A stretch of 64,000 bases of DNA from G963666895 sp963666895 (GTDB lineage Bacteria; Desulfobacterota; Desulfovibrionia; Desulfovibrionales; Desulfovibrionaceae): contig CAXXNS010000001.1 in NCBI GenBank assembly GCA_963666895.2, positions 248,001 to 312,000 on the forward strand, in the 5' to 3' direction. A model generated the notes under the pieces. It was not told the DNA's origin. It saw only the letters and a list, made by a program, of their open reading frames with translations, and ran no database searches. Position numbers and translations under genes: made by a program. Shown here in pieces: positions 45,830 to 53,919 of the stretch (its first letter is position 1; every line of letters starts with the position of its first letter).

Positions 45830-46873
45830 CTACAGACTCGGCAGGTTCTCGATGGCATGCCTCTTCGCGCCCTCACGGACGTGGTGGTAGCGGGTGATCG
45901 TGAAGAACGGGTTCGCGTGGCCTGCGATATCGGCAACGGCCCCAGGGTCCACGCCTCGGCTCAGAAGTTCCGTGATGGCCAGGTGACGGATGTCGTAGGG
46001 GGTGGTGTGGTACGGTATCTTGGCCCGCTTCACGGACTTGTACCAAGCCGTTCGAATGTGCCGGATGGAATGGCCCTTGTACTCGACCACCCGGTTCGTA
46101 TGAGACTTCTTCCGCCTCTCCTGGAGCTTCTTCATGAAGTCGTCCGTGCAGGGCACGAACTTTTCCCGACTGGTCTTTGTCATGTAGACCCAGACACCTT
46201 TCTTCACCCAATCCACACGGTCCCAGGTCAGGGCGGTCAGCTCTGAAGGCCCGACCCTCAAAACCAAGTTGAAGGCCACCTCTATGGCCCAGGAAAGGTG
46301 CTCCGGGGCGCAGGCCTGGATCTTCTTCAGGTCTTCCACGGTCAGCAGGCAGAGCTTGGGTGGCTCCTTCTTCTTGCGCCAGTGCTCCAGGGGGTTGTTG
46401 TCGATGTGCCGGTGCTTGATCCCGAACCGAAACATGGCCTTGAGGTATGACAGGTAGCGATTGATCGTGTTCGGAGAGACCCCACGCTTCTTGTAGTGGT
46501 CAACGATCTTGAGCATGTCCTGGTACTCCATCCGGTTCACGGGCATGCCGTCCAGGATGGGCCCGATGTACTTCTCCAAGATGCTCTGCCAGTGCCGCAG
46601 CCAGCTGGTGTTCTTGCCCGAGGCCCGGTGATGGGCGATGTAAATTTCCGCCAGCTCCAACAGGTCCATGCCCCGGGGATTCCGGCCCGAGTTGGGAAGC
46701 GGCTTGCCCAGGAGCCTCAAGGCCTTCAACTCGGCCTCAAAGGCCAGGGCGGCCTTGTGCTCAGGGCCACCCTCGGGACCAGGACCGAACCACTTGGAGC
46801 ACTGCTTGCCCGTCTTCGGGTCCAACCACTTGCAGTACCATTTCTTTTTCTTTCTCGTGCAATGAACGCTCAT
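45830..46873 (-). CDS. Tyrosine recombinase
   Basis: 347 aa from ATG 46873 (MSVHCTRKKKKWYCKWLDPK), preferred over an in-frame ATG at 46924 because it aligns with the MSVHRYKDESWYVKTW start of the paralogue at 47144. Catalytic residues: first Arg in FNLVLRVGPSELTALTW, H-x-x-R variant YDIRHLAITELL, second His in IAGHANPFFT, Tyr in TRYHHV. All present. The 230 bp between its stop and the 44510 gene, and the 270 bp upstream (46874-47143), hold no gene; an ACATTCAG box is near 46985. Confidence 0.9.
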   Translation of the reverse strand: MSVHCTRKKKKWYCKWLDPKTGKQCSKWFGPGPEGGPEHKAALAFEAELKALRLLGKPLPNSGRNPRGMDLLELAEIYIAHHRASGKNTSWLRHWQSILEKYIGPILDGMPVNRMEYQDMLKIVDHYKKRGVSPNTINRYLSYLKAMFRFGIKHRHIDNNPLEHWRKKKEPPKLCLLTVEDLKKIQACAPEHLSWAIEVAFNLVLRVGPSELTALTWDRVDWVKKGVWVYMTKTSREKFVPCTDDFMKKLQERRKKSHTNRVVEYKGHSIRHIRTAWYKSVKRAKIPYHTTPYDIRHLAITELLSRGVDPGAVADIAGHANPFFTITRYHHVREGAKRHAIENLPSL

Positions 46874-47143
46874 AACCACCTGTCCTTGTTTGATTAATGG
46901 TATCATCCGCATGCGTATAATCAAGTGATTTCTCCTTGTTTTGCTTGTTATTCTAGAATGTTAATCGACTCGTAACGCCACAAACATTCAGCGTTGAACG
47001 GACGCACCCCGACCCCTCGTTGAGAAAAAACCTCTCCAACCCTGCTTGCGCAGGCCTTCTGGGGCCGGGGTGCCCCGTATGTAGGTTTTGGGTTCGCTGG
47101 CGGCCCTTAGACCGTCAGTTGGCAGGTTCCCTAGGGAGAACCC

Positions 47144-48184
47144 TTACTGGATGCGCTGGATCGTCTCCGCCGCGTTCCTCAAGGCGGCAGGGTCGGTATG
47201 GTAGTAGGTGCCGTAGGTCATGTCCGGGGAGGCGTGACCAGCCATCTTCATGACCACGGGCAAGGGGACTCCCTGGTTCAGGAGGTGGGATATGGCCACA
47301 TGGCGCAGGTCATAGGGCCTGGGCATGTAGTCCAGGCCGGCCTTCCTGACCGCATTCTGCCACGCCGTCTTGATGGACCGCACCGGCTTGCCGCGATACT
47401 CCACAAGGTAGTCTGTGTGCGCCTGAGCGCGTTTCTCACGCAGTATCGACATGAACGCGTCACTAAGGATCAAGCGCTTGGTCTTGGCGACCTTCGGCAT
47501 CCTGACGACGATCTCCCGGCCTTCCCAATCCACGTCGCTCCACTTGAGGGCGAACAGCTCGGCCTCCCCTACCCGGGCCACCAGGTTCAGGGCCACGGTG
47601 ATGACCCACCGGACATGTTCCGGGCTGGCCGCGTAGACCTTGGCCAAATCCTCGGGAGTCAGCAGCACCACCCGCTTGGGCTCGGATAGCTTCCTCCAAA
47701 ACCGGAAGGGGTTCTTGGCGATCATCTCCACCCGGACACCGTGGTTGCCGATCTGCTTGAGGTAGCCCATGTAGCGGTTGACCGTGGCCGGGCTGTTACC
47801 TGCCTCCTGGAAAACCTGGGCCACCCTGCGGACATCATGGGCAGTGAAGCGGTCCAGGGGGATGTCTCCCACCAGGGGGAGCACCTTGCCCTCCAGGGTC
47901 TTGATCCAGTCCTCACGGTACTGCTTCAGCTTGCCGTGGGACTCCAAGTCCTGGAAGAAGTCACTGGCCACGTCGGCCAAGTACACGTTCCCAGGCAGGT
48001 CCACATGGACAATGGGCTTGCCCAGGGCCTTCAAGGCCTTCACCTTGGCATCGTAATCCAACGCTTGCTTGTGCGCGGAGCCGCCTACCGGCCCTTTTCC
48101 AAAGAACTTCGAACGGTACGTTTGCGTATCCGAAACCCACGTTTTGACATACCAACTCTCGTCTTTATATCGGTGGACTGACAT
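47144..48184 (-). CDS. Tyrosine recombinase, paralogue
   Basis: 346 aa, AGGAGG before ATG 48184. Same architecture as the neighbouring recombinase: Arg in LNLVARVGEAELFALKW, YDLRHVAISHLL, MAGHASPDMT and Tyr in GTYYHTD. It overlaps the replication-protein gene by 100 bp in another frame, so it is translated from within that message: HTH protein, replication protein and integrase form one operon, the expected core of an integrating replicon. Confidence 0.9.
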   Translation of the reverse strand: MSVHRYKDESWYVKTWVSDTQTYRSKFFGKGPVGGSAHKQALDYDAKVKALKALGKPIVHVDLPGNVYLADVASDFFQDLESHGKLKQYREDWIKTLEGKVLPLVGDIPLDRFTAHDVRRVAQVFQEAGNSPATVNRYMGYLKQIGNHGVRVEMIAKNPFRFWRKLSEPKRVVLLTPEDLAKVYAASPEHVRWVITVALNLVARVGEAELFALKWSDVDWEGREIVVRMPKVAKTKRLILSDAFMSILREKRAQAHTDYLVEYRGKPVRSIKTAWQNAVRKAGLDYMPRPYDLRHVAISHLLNQGVPLPVVMKMAGHASPDMTYGTYYHTDPAALRNAAETIQRIQ

Positions 48185-49077
48185 TCATTGGCCTCCTTTT
48201 CGAATTCAATTGGTGCGTAGCCTTCCTTGACCAGCAGTCGATTCAGCCGCTTCAAGAGGTTGTCATCATAGGTGTGTCGAAAAGCTCCTGATTGACTGAT
48301 CTTTTTGAGACGATCTATATCTTCCTGGGAAAGCTCCTTACCAAACTCTTTATGGTATTCGATTATCGTTTTTTGAAGCTTCTTTACCAAGGTTTTGGTC
48401 ATCTTCCTCTGTAATGGCGCAAATATATCCATATTTATCCTGTTTATCGTACCGTAAGTACGTCTTCTTTTGTTTTCTTCTCCGTAATGCAACGGGTAGG
48501 ACACTCTCGATTTAGACTTGTTGAACAGGTACATGTACAGACCACTGGCGTTATATACCTGTTCTACATGGACCATTTTCTTCTTCGATACTCCTGTTAT
48601 CTTCCTCCATAGCTTTCGGATCATTTTCTCCAACCTAGACCGGTAGGTGCCTTCGGTTTTCAGCACCAGATGGATGTGAAGAGCCTTGGTTCTTCCACAT
48701 ATCTCGACGGTCCAGACGCCCCATTCGACTTCCTGGCGGAGCAACCTCAAGAACCGCTCCCGGTGCCTTCCAAACAGCTTCCATGTCTTCTCGGTTACCC
48801 TCCCTTTCTTGGCTTTCATCTGGGGCAGGACGCCCAGGTCATAGGTGATGGTCACAAAATAGTCCGGCGGCGTACCCAGGGAGCAAAACAGCTTCCACAG
48901 GTTCCGCCGAGAGGCCCTGTAACGCTCCATTGCCCGTATCCGTGGTGAGAGCTCTGACCTCTTCAGCCGGATGATCCCGGAATTGGGGTTGTAGGATTTG
49001 CAGTAATGCGCAAAGCCCCACATGCCTCCAGGCAAGAAGGAAACCATGGCCAAGGGCTTCTTGGACTTCTTACCCAC
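48085..49077 (-). CDS. HUH-family rolling-circle replication initiator
   Basis: 330 aa from GTG 49077 (GAGGAGG upstream). Three replication motifs are visible: FVTITYD (74-80); an E-x-x-G-x-x-K-A-L-H-I-H-L-V-L with the metal-binding His-x-His at 134 and 136; and GLYMYLFNKSK with candidate nicking Tyr 181 or 183 and downstream Lys. The C-terminal part is basic and helical. It would nick one strand at an origin and start rolling-circle replication, as in plasmids and filamentous or small ssDNA phages. AT-rich DNA upstream (49358-49834) may hold that origin. Confidence 0.8.
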   Translation of the reverse strand: MGKKSKKPLAMVSFLPGGMWGFAHYCKSYNPNSGIIRLKRSELSPRIRAMERYRASRRNLWKLFCSLGTPPDYFVTITYDLGVLPQMKAKKGRVTEKTWKLFGRHRERFLRLLRQEVEWGVWTVEICGRTKALHIHLVLKTEGTYRSRLEKMIRKLWRKITGVSKKKMVHVEQVYNASGLYMYLFNKSKSRVSYPLHYGEENKRRRTYGTINRINMDIFAPLQRKMTKTLVKKLQKTIIEYHKEFGKELSQEDIDRLKKISQSGAFRHTYDDNLLKRLNRLLVKEGYAPIEFEKEANECQSTDIKTRVGMSKRGFRIRKRTVRSSLEKGR

Positions 49078-49342
49078 GGTTCTGGCCTCCTCGACGAATT
49101 TTCATCCTGCTCGAAGAACGGACGGACCGGGATTCTAAACGGAAGGTTTCGGGGGATTGCATAAGCGTGTCTAAATCGCTCATGGCGTAGCGACCCCTTT
49201 TCCCGAATCCATGCGTGGGTAAAACGAGCCCGGAATTTTTCAGTGCGCGGCGAAACGAATCACCGGATTGATACCCGCAATAGCGAGCAGCCTCTTCCAA
49301 AGAAAAGTACGGACCAACGTGTGGGAATGAGGTGGATGGCAT
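49070..49342 (-). CDS. Excisionase-like DNA-binding protein
   Basis: 90 aa from ATG 49342 (GGAGG 6 bp upstream; a start at 49357 is possible). YFSLEEAARYCGYQSGDSFR, then RALKNSGLVLPTHGFGKRGR and a Y-x-x-S-D-L-D strand, form a winged helix-turn-helix like AlpA/Xis proteins. The basic tail (SSRMKIRRGGQNRG) fits DNA binding. It overlaps the replication gene by 8 bp. Confidence 0.75.
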   Translation of the reverse strand: MPSTSFPHVGPYFSLEEAARYCGYQSGDSFRRALKNSGLVLPTHGFGKRGRYAMSDLDTLMQSPETFRLESRSVRSSSRMKIRRGGQNRG

Positions 49343-49834
49343 GATTACCTCCAACAACTACAGAACAGAAACAGGGTCGCGTTACCGCGACTGCCTCTAC
49401 CTGCTCTTCATAAACGGAATTGTTGGATGGCCTGTTTTAAGGCGTTTTTTAGACGCATTCGCTCATCAGCGATTTTCGCCTAATGCTCTTAAAATGGCTG
49501 AATAGGTCGTTCCGAAGGCAATCTAAGCCTTATTTGGCAATTCTACGTATGTTAGCGCGACAAACTTTCGGTGAAATTTTGGTCAAAACAACAAAAAATA
49601 CAAAAATTCGTGCAAAAATGACGGATTTTTGTGTAAATACCACCTTTCCAGCGCGAAACTCCCGATGGTTATAAGTTATACTACCTTATCCCAACCGCCC
49701 ACCTCTCCCTATACTTGGGTTACCAGTAGCAGTGAAGGCACACTGAGAATCAGCTAAGCCTTCGCTGAGACTACATCCTTGTCTAACTTCCAATATTGGC
49801 TTACTATCAACTAATTCTAAAATTAGGAGCGGAC
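49343..49834. other. AT-rich non-coding region, possible replication origin
   Basis: About 490 bp between divergent genes. It contains GCGTTTTTTAGACGC (49441-49455, hairpin arms GCGT/ACGC), a cluster of AAAAATTC/AAAAATG/ATTTTTG runs (about 49591-49634), and promoters must leave in both directions. No gene is supportable. Position next to a rolling-circle initiator gene makes an origin plausible but not shown. Confidence 0.4.
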
Positions 49835-50332
49835 ATGCCAAAAGACAAAACAGAAGACGCGCCAAAAAAGAAAGCCAAGCCCAAGGCCGTCCCCAAAGAC
49901 CGGAACTGGAAGGTCACTCCTGACGCGCTCAAGGTGATCGAGCACTTCAAGAACAAAAAGCCCGGAAACGACAAGCGGGTAAGCGAATTTGTCTCTACTG
50001 CAATTATTGCGTATGGAAGGCAACTCTATGGAAATAAGATAGCCAAGCCGACATCACCAGATAAGGATGTATTTGAGGAAAGAATTGTATATGTTGAAGA
50101 GCAGATAACGGAATTACGCAAAACAATTCTCCCACTAAAGCATGGAAAGAAGAAAATTAGTGAGGCAATTGATCTGCTAGAAGAACACAAAATAAAGTCT
50201 TATAAGGATTTGATAATCAAATTTAAGAAAGTGGAAGATAGGCCAACAATCAATTCCATCTTCCCTGAAGGACAGGACTGGAAGGATTTAATCACGATGT
50301 GGAAGAATGATGAAATTAAGCGTAACCCATGA
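49835..50332 (+). CDS. Hypothetical Lys-rich protein
   Basis: 165 aa from ATG 49835 (AGGAGCG upstream). N-terminal tail of Lys/Pro/Ala (PKKKAKPKAVPK), then a region (about 28-70) with TPDALKVIEHFKNKKPGNDK and RVSEFVSTAIIAYGRQLYG that could be a small DNA-binding fold, and a charged helical C-terminus. No family recognised. AT-rich codon use differs from the GC-rich cassette genes downstream. Confidence 0.65.
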   Translation: MPKDKTEDAPKKKAKPKAVPKDRNWKVTPDALKVIEHFKNKKPGNDKRVSEFVSTAIIAYGRQLYGNKIAKPTSPDKDVFEERIVYVEEQITELRKTILPLKHGKKKISEAIDLLEEHKIKSYKDLIIKFKKVEDRPTINSIFPEGQDWKDLITMWKNDEIKRNP

Positions 50333-50388
50333 GTAGGAACACAGACCCTGTAACTCAGTATTCCCTCCGACACATGGTATGAGACGGC

Positions 50389-50604
50389 ATGAACAAGATA
50401 GCCAGACTCAGCAAGGACAAGCCCTGGGCCATCCTCAAGATCAGCCGGAAGGTCTATGAAACCAACAAGCCCTGGAAGGCTGCCAAGATGTCCAGGGAGG
50501 CATTCGAGGAACTGGTTAGAACCGCTCCTCCCGAGTTGGTCAGCGCCCTATGGGATGAAGCCCATGCTGACATGCTGGTAAAGGCTCTCGGGATGGAGGA
50601 ATAA
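50389..50604 (+). CDS. Small hypothetical protein
   Basis: 71 aa: MNKIARLSKDKPWAILKISR, then KVYETNKPWKAAKMSREAFE and ELVRTAPPELVSALWDEAHA. Basic first half, acidic second half, helical. No recognisable motif. It follows 49835-50332 after 56 bp on the same strand. Confidence 0.5.
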   Translation: MNKIARLSKDKPWAILKISRKVYETNKPWKAAKMSREAFEELVRTAPPELVSALWDEAHADMLVKALGMEE

Positions 50605-50924
50605 GGCTTTTTGCATCACACAGGCTGCTACCTGGCTTATCTATGCCAGATATCGCCGTATTTCGTGCAGTAAAACACCAGGTCTGGCCTATTATCGCTT
50701 ACAGCAACTCGTTAGTTTTATTATACGTGGCCCCGAATGGACTGGTGGGACACGGTGGGGGGGGTAGCCACGGTGCTTTCCCATGCCCTGTTCCAACGTC
50801 CAGGCACCGCGCAATACCCACGCAGGAAAGCCGTTTCTTACGGTAATCCAGTGGGTTGAGCATTGACCCAGGCTTCGCCTGTGTTACAATAGGTATGCGT
50901 AATTCCGCGCATATCACCGCCCAG
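50605..50924. other. Intergenic region upstream of the DUF2958 gene
   Basis: About 320 bp without a supportable gene. A run of G's lies at about 50757-50764, and TGTTACAAT near 50881-50889 is a possible -10 region for the following operon. Confidence 0.4.
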
Positions 50925-50964
50925 ATGCCCTTCGGTCCAAAGGATCGTTGGGCATTTCGTTTTC
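50925..50964 (+). promoter_or_regulatory. Hairpin in the leader of the cassette operon
   Basis: ATGCCC (50925-50930) and GGGCAT (50950-50955) enclose a second stem (CGGTCC/GGATCG) and are followed by TTTCGTTTTC. It lies between the likely promoter and the DUF2958 ribosome-binding site (50979), so it may attenuate the operon. Confidence 0.5.
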
Positions 50965-50989
50965 AGGGCAAAGACACAGGAGGAAGGCC

Positions 50990-51301
50990 ATGTGGAACGT
51001 TCCCAGCAAGGAACAGCTCAGCGGGATACCTCGGCTCTACGAAACGGAAGGCATCAAGGCCCCCGACAAGGTGGTCCAAGCCCACTTCTTCATGAGTTCA
51101 TGTGACTGGTACGTGGTCGAGTACGATGGCCGCGACAAGTTCTTCGGTTACGTGATCCTCAACAACGATCACCAGTGTGCTGAGTGGGGGTACTTCTCGT
51201 TCTCCCAGCTCCAGCAGCTCTCGTACCATGGGATCGAGGTGGACTTCGACCTCCACTGGCAGCCCTGCCCCTTTTCCCAGCTTCGGTTCGACAGGGGGTA
51301 G
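50990..51301 (+). CDS. DUF2958 family protein
   Basis: 103 aa from ATG 50990 (AGGAGGA upstream; the upstream in-frame extension lacks family similarity). LYETEGIKAPDKVVQAHFFM, then SCDWYVVEYDGRDKFFGYVI, LNNDHQCAEWGYFSFSQL and GIEVDFDLHWQP follow the DUF2958 pattern almost throughout. The family is common on plasmids and integrative elements; its role is unknown. It starts a three-gene run with 51304 and 51514 (gaps of 2 and 6 bp). No copy exists at the left duplication. Confidence 0.85.
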   Translation: MWNVPSKEQLSGIPRLYETEGIKAPDKVVQAHFFMSSCDWYVVEYDGRDKFFGYVILNNDHQCAEWGYFSFSQLQQLSYHGIEVDFDLHWQPCPFSQLRFDRG

Positions 51302-51303
51302 GC

Positions 51304-51507
51304 ATGACCAGGGAGGATGTTCGGAACCTGTTGCTGGAGGTTCTTTCCGCCGAGTTTGAGACCAGGGAGCGCATAGAACGGCTGGACGAGCTGTTTCCCG
51401 TGGTCACGGAGCCGGTAGACTACCCCCCTCCCCTTGGAACCTGTCCGGGGATACGGGTTCTCTTCGAAGACGGCAGCACCTTCTATCTGCTCATCCAGAG
51501 GGGGTAG
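51304..51507 (+). CDS. Small protein preceding the protease gene
   Basis: 67 aa: MTREDVRNLLLEVLSAEFET, then RERIERLDELFPVVTEPVDY, PPPLGTCPGIRVLFEDGSTF and YLLIQRG. Helical first half and a beta-type end. Not recognised. Two bp after the DUF2958 stop and 6 bp before the protease start, so strictly co-translated; it may be an inhibitor or partner of the protease. The left cassette contains only its 3' part. Confidence 0.7.
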   Translation: MTREDVRNLLLEVLSAEFETRERIERLDELFPVVTEPVDYPPPLGTCPGIRVLFEDGSTFYLLIQRG

Positions 51508-51513
51508 GAGGAC

Positions 51514-52101
51514 ATGCCAAACAAGCCCAAGAAACGGCAGTTCCGCCCCATGAAGCAAGGGGCCCTGGACGGGTTTTGCGGCATCTACAGCCTGTTCAAC
51601 GCCGCCATGATCGTGGACGACCAGCTGGACAGGGATGTGTGCCACACCCTCTTCACGACCTGTCTGAGGACGCTTGAGGACATACAGGACACGGTTTTCA
51701 TCAACGTTCGGGGTATGGGCATACGGGACCTGATCTACCTCTCAAAACACGTGTTCCAGCCCTCCATGGGGTTGGTCCACACCCGACCCTTCTATCGCGC
51801 CAAGCCACGCAGCCTGAACGACTTCTGGGAGACCCTACAGGACATTCAGAGGGGGCCGGTACCGGCGGGGATCATCATTTCCATAGAGGCACTGGGGACG
51901 GGTCACTGGACCGTGGTCGAGAGCATAGACGACCACCACCTCTGGCTTGCCGACTCCTGCGAGTTGGAGGTGATAGCCAGGACCGAGGCGACCATGTGCC
52001 GGGCGACGTGTCAAAGGCCTTTTCTGATCAATTGGCGGGATACGGTGGTGTTGAGGAGGGCGAAGGTCGGGAAGCTCAGGCCCGGGCGGGGCTCGGCCTG
52101 A
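51514..52101 (+). CDS. Papain-like cysteine protease-fold protein (right copy)
   Basis: 195 aa. Putative triad C22 (QGALDGFCGIYSLFNAA), H131 (GTGHWTVVES) and D147 (LWLADSCE), with Q15 as oxyanion-hole residue. The fold is C39/papain-like; such small stand-alone forms can process peptides or remove modifications, substrate unknown. Unlike C39 transporter peptidases there is no membrane or ABC domain. Unlike the left copy it keeps its upstream partners (DUF2958 and the 67-aa gene). Convergent with the hybrid kinase gene. Confidence 0.72.
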   Translation: MPNKPKKRQFRPMKQGALDGFCGIYSLFNAAMIVDDQLDRDVCHTLFTTCLRTLEDIQDTVFINVRGMGIRDLIYLSKHVFQPSMGLVHTRPFYRAKPRSLNDFWETLQDIQRGPVPAGIIISIEALGTGHWTVVESIDDHHLWLADSCELEVIARTEATMCRATCQRPFLINWRDTVVLRRAKVGKLRPGRGSA

Positions 52102-52126
52102 ATGACGAATCCTAGTCGGGACGACC

Positions 52127-53869
52127 TTACCTTTTACCCTCAATGACCCGGTTGACCGCCCCGAGCAAATCGTCGATCTCCACCGGCTTGGCCACATAGT
52201 CGTCCATCCCAGAACTGAGAAATCTTTCCCGGTCACCCATCATGGCGAATGCCGTCAGGGCGATGATCGGGATGCTCTTGTTCGCCGCTCCGGCGTCTCC
52301 GCTTCGGATCAACCGGGTCGCTTCCATGCCGTTCATAACCGGCAACTGAACGTCCATAAGCACCAGATCGAATGCATTGTCCCGGAGGCTTTTCAGCGCC
52401 TGCTCCCCGTCTCCCACGGCCGTGACCGCGTACCCATATTTTTCCAGCATGCAAATCATCACCTGGCTGTTGAGCAAATCATCCTCGACCAACAGAATGG
52501 AGCGTTTGACGGGTTGCGAATGCCTTTTGGTTTCCGACCGAAGTTTCATCTCTTGCAGCGGCTCGGACAGCCCGAACGTGGCGCAGAACAGTATCTGGGT
52601 TCCCTTCCCAAGTTCGCTGGACACGGCAATGTGGCCGTTCATGGCGGCCACCAGTTGCTTGCAGATGGACAGGCCCAGACCCGCCCCCTGATGCTCCCGG
52701 GTCATCCCGCTGTCCTGCTGGGTGAAGGGAACAAACAATTTGTCAAGGGCCTCGTCGGTCATGCCGATTCCGGTGTCGGACACGGAAAACAAGATCCTTT
52801 GGGTGCCCGGGTGAACAGCAGGAAGGGGGTGCGCCTCCACTTCAATTGTGCCCGCATCGGTGAACTTGATCGCATTTCCGATGAAGTTGTTGAGCACCTG
52901 CCGAAGCCGAAACGAATCACCGGTCACGCCCCTTGGAGTGCTCGGGTTCAGGTAAACCCGAAGGGTAAGACCGGCCTCCCTGGCGGCCACCTGGAACATT
53001 TGCTCCAAGGATTGCATCATTTCGCCCATGTCGAAGAGCTTGTTCTCCAGGGACAGTTTTCCGACTTCGATCCGAGAGAGGTCCAAAATGTCGGAAATCA
53101 GGCGGTTCAGCCTGGTGGACGCCCCCAGGCAGAGGTCGACATATTCGTCCTGCTGATTCGTGAGTTCAGTGAGGCGCAACACCTGGAGCATGCCGTGGAT
53201 GCCGCCCAGGGGCGTTCGAATTTCATGGCTCATGTTGGCCAAAAATTCGCTCTTCATGCGATTGGCGGAATCGGCTTGCTGCCTGGCGCGTATGAGATCA
53301 TTCCGGATTCGCTTGCTCACGGTCTCATCCATGACCGCCACCAACGTCTCCAGCCCCTTGTCCTGCTCGCGCCGTTTGGGGCGGGCTTGAAGGCGAAGAT
53401 GGACCACCCCCCCCTCCTTTTTCCGAAGCAGATCCACTTCGCAATCCTCGACGCGGTCATTGACGATCACGCTCTCCAGGTGGTCCCTGAGCCTTTTTTG
53501 ATGGTTTTCGACAAGATATGACTCAAGCCGGGAGCCCATGACCTCCTTGCGATACTTCCCCAGGAGTTCGCAGACGGTCAGGTTGGCCTCGGTGATGGTG
53601 CCCTCGGCGTCAAGGGTCATGAAGCCCACCGGCGCGAAGTCATAGAGTTCACGGTAATTGTCGCGTTCAGCTTCCAGGGCGGCGCGCAGGGTGAGCAATT
53701 CGTCGTTCTGGGCCTGGAGTTCCGACTGGTAGACGCCGAACTCGTAGAGCAACTGTCCCACCTCGTCATCGCTGAGGTCGGCGATTTTCGGCGCCCGACC
53801 GCCCTGGGCGGCCTCCCTGGCCATGCGGCGGAGTTTGTCTCGGTCCATCTCGGATCGCTCGATCATCAT
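52127..53869 (-). CDS. Hybrid histidine kinase with PAS and receiver domains
   Basis: 580 aa from ATG 53869 (GGGGGTGA upstream). N-terminal helical region and coiled coil (40-75), PAS domain (about 75-190), HisKA with H215 (ANMSHEIRTPLGG), HATPase (GNAIKFTD, DTGIGM, GAGLGLSICKQL) and a C-terminal receiver with the acceptor Asp in LVLMDVQLPVMNG and YVAKPVE. Cytosolic. It follows the CheB-CheR-PAS gene by 50 bp; such pairs act as one sensory unit. All catalytic residues are present, in contrast to the left copy. Confidence 0.93.
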   Translation of the reverse strand: MMIERSEMDRDKLRRMAREAAQGGRAPKIADLSDDEVGQLLYEFGVYQSELQAQNDELLTLRAALEAERDNYRELYDFAPVGFMTLDAEGTITEANLTVCELLGKYRKEVMGSRLESYLVENHQKRLRDHLESVIVNDRVEDCEVDLLRKKEGGVVHLRLQARPKRREQDKGLETLVAVMDETVSKRIRNDLIRARQQADSANRMKSEFLANMSHEIRTPLGGIHGMLQVLRLTELTNQQDEYVDLCLGASTRLNRLISDILDLSRIEVGKLSLENKLFDMGEMMQSLEQMFQVAAREAGLTLRVYLNPSTPRGVTGDSFRLRQVLNNFIGNAIKFTDAGTIEVEAHPLPAVHPGTQRILFSVSDTGIGMTDEALDKLFVPFTQQDSGMTREHQGAGLGLSICKQLVAAMNGHIAVSSELGKGTQILFCATFGLSEPLQEMKLRSETKRHSQPVKRSILLVEDDLLNSQVMICMLEKYGYAVTAVGDGEQALKSLRDNAFDLVLMDVQLPVMNGMEATRLIRSGDAGAANKSIPIIALTAFAMMGDRERFLSSGMDDYVAKPVEIDDLLGAVNRVIEGKR

Positions 53870-53919
53870 TTCACCCCCTCCGCTAGCCTCAACATTTCGG
53901 TCAGACAGGAAGCCGCCGA

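Noticed and set aside
49483..49674. 63-codon plus-strand frame in the AT-rich region
   Set aside because: No ribosome-binding site, low-complexity Lys/Thr-rich tail, and lies where a replication origin or promoters are more likely.
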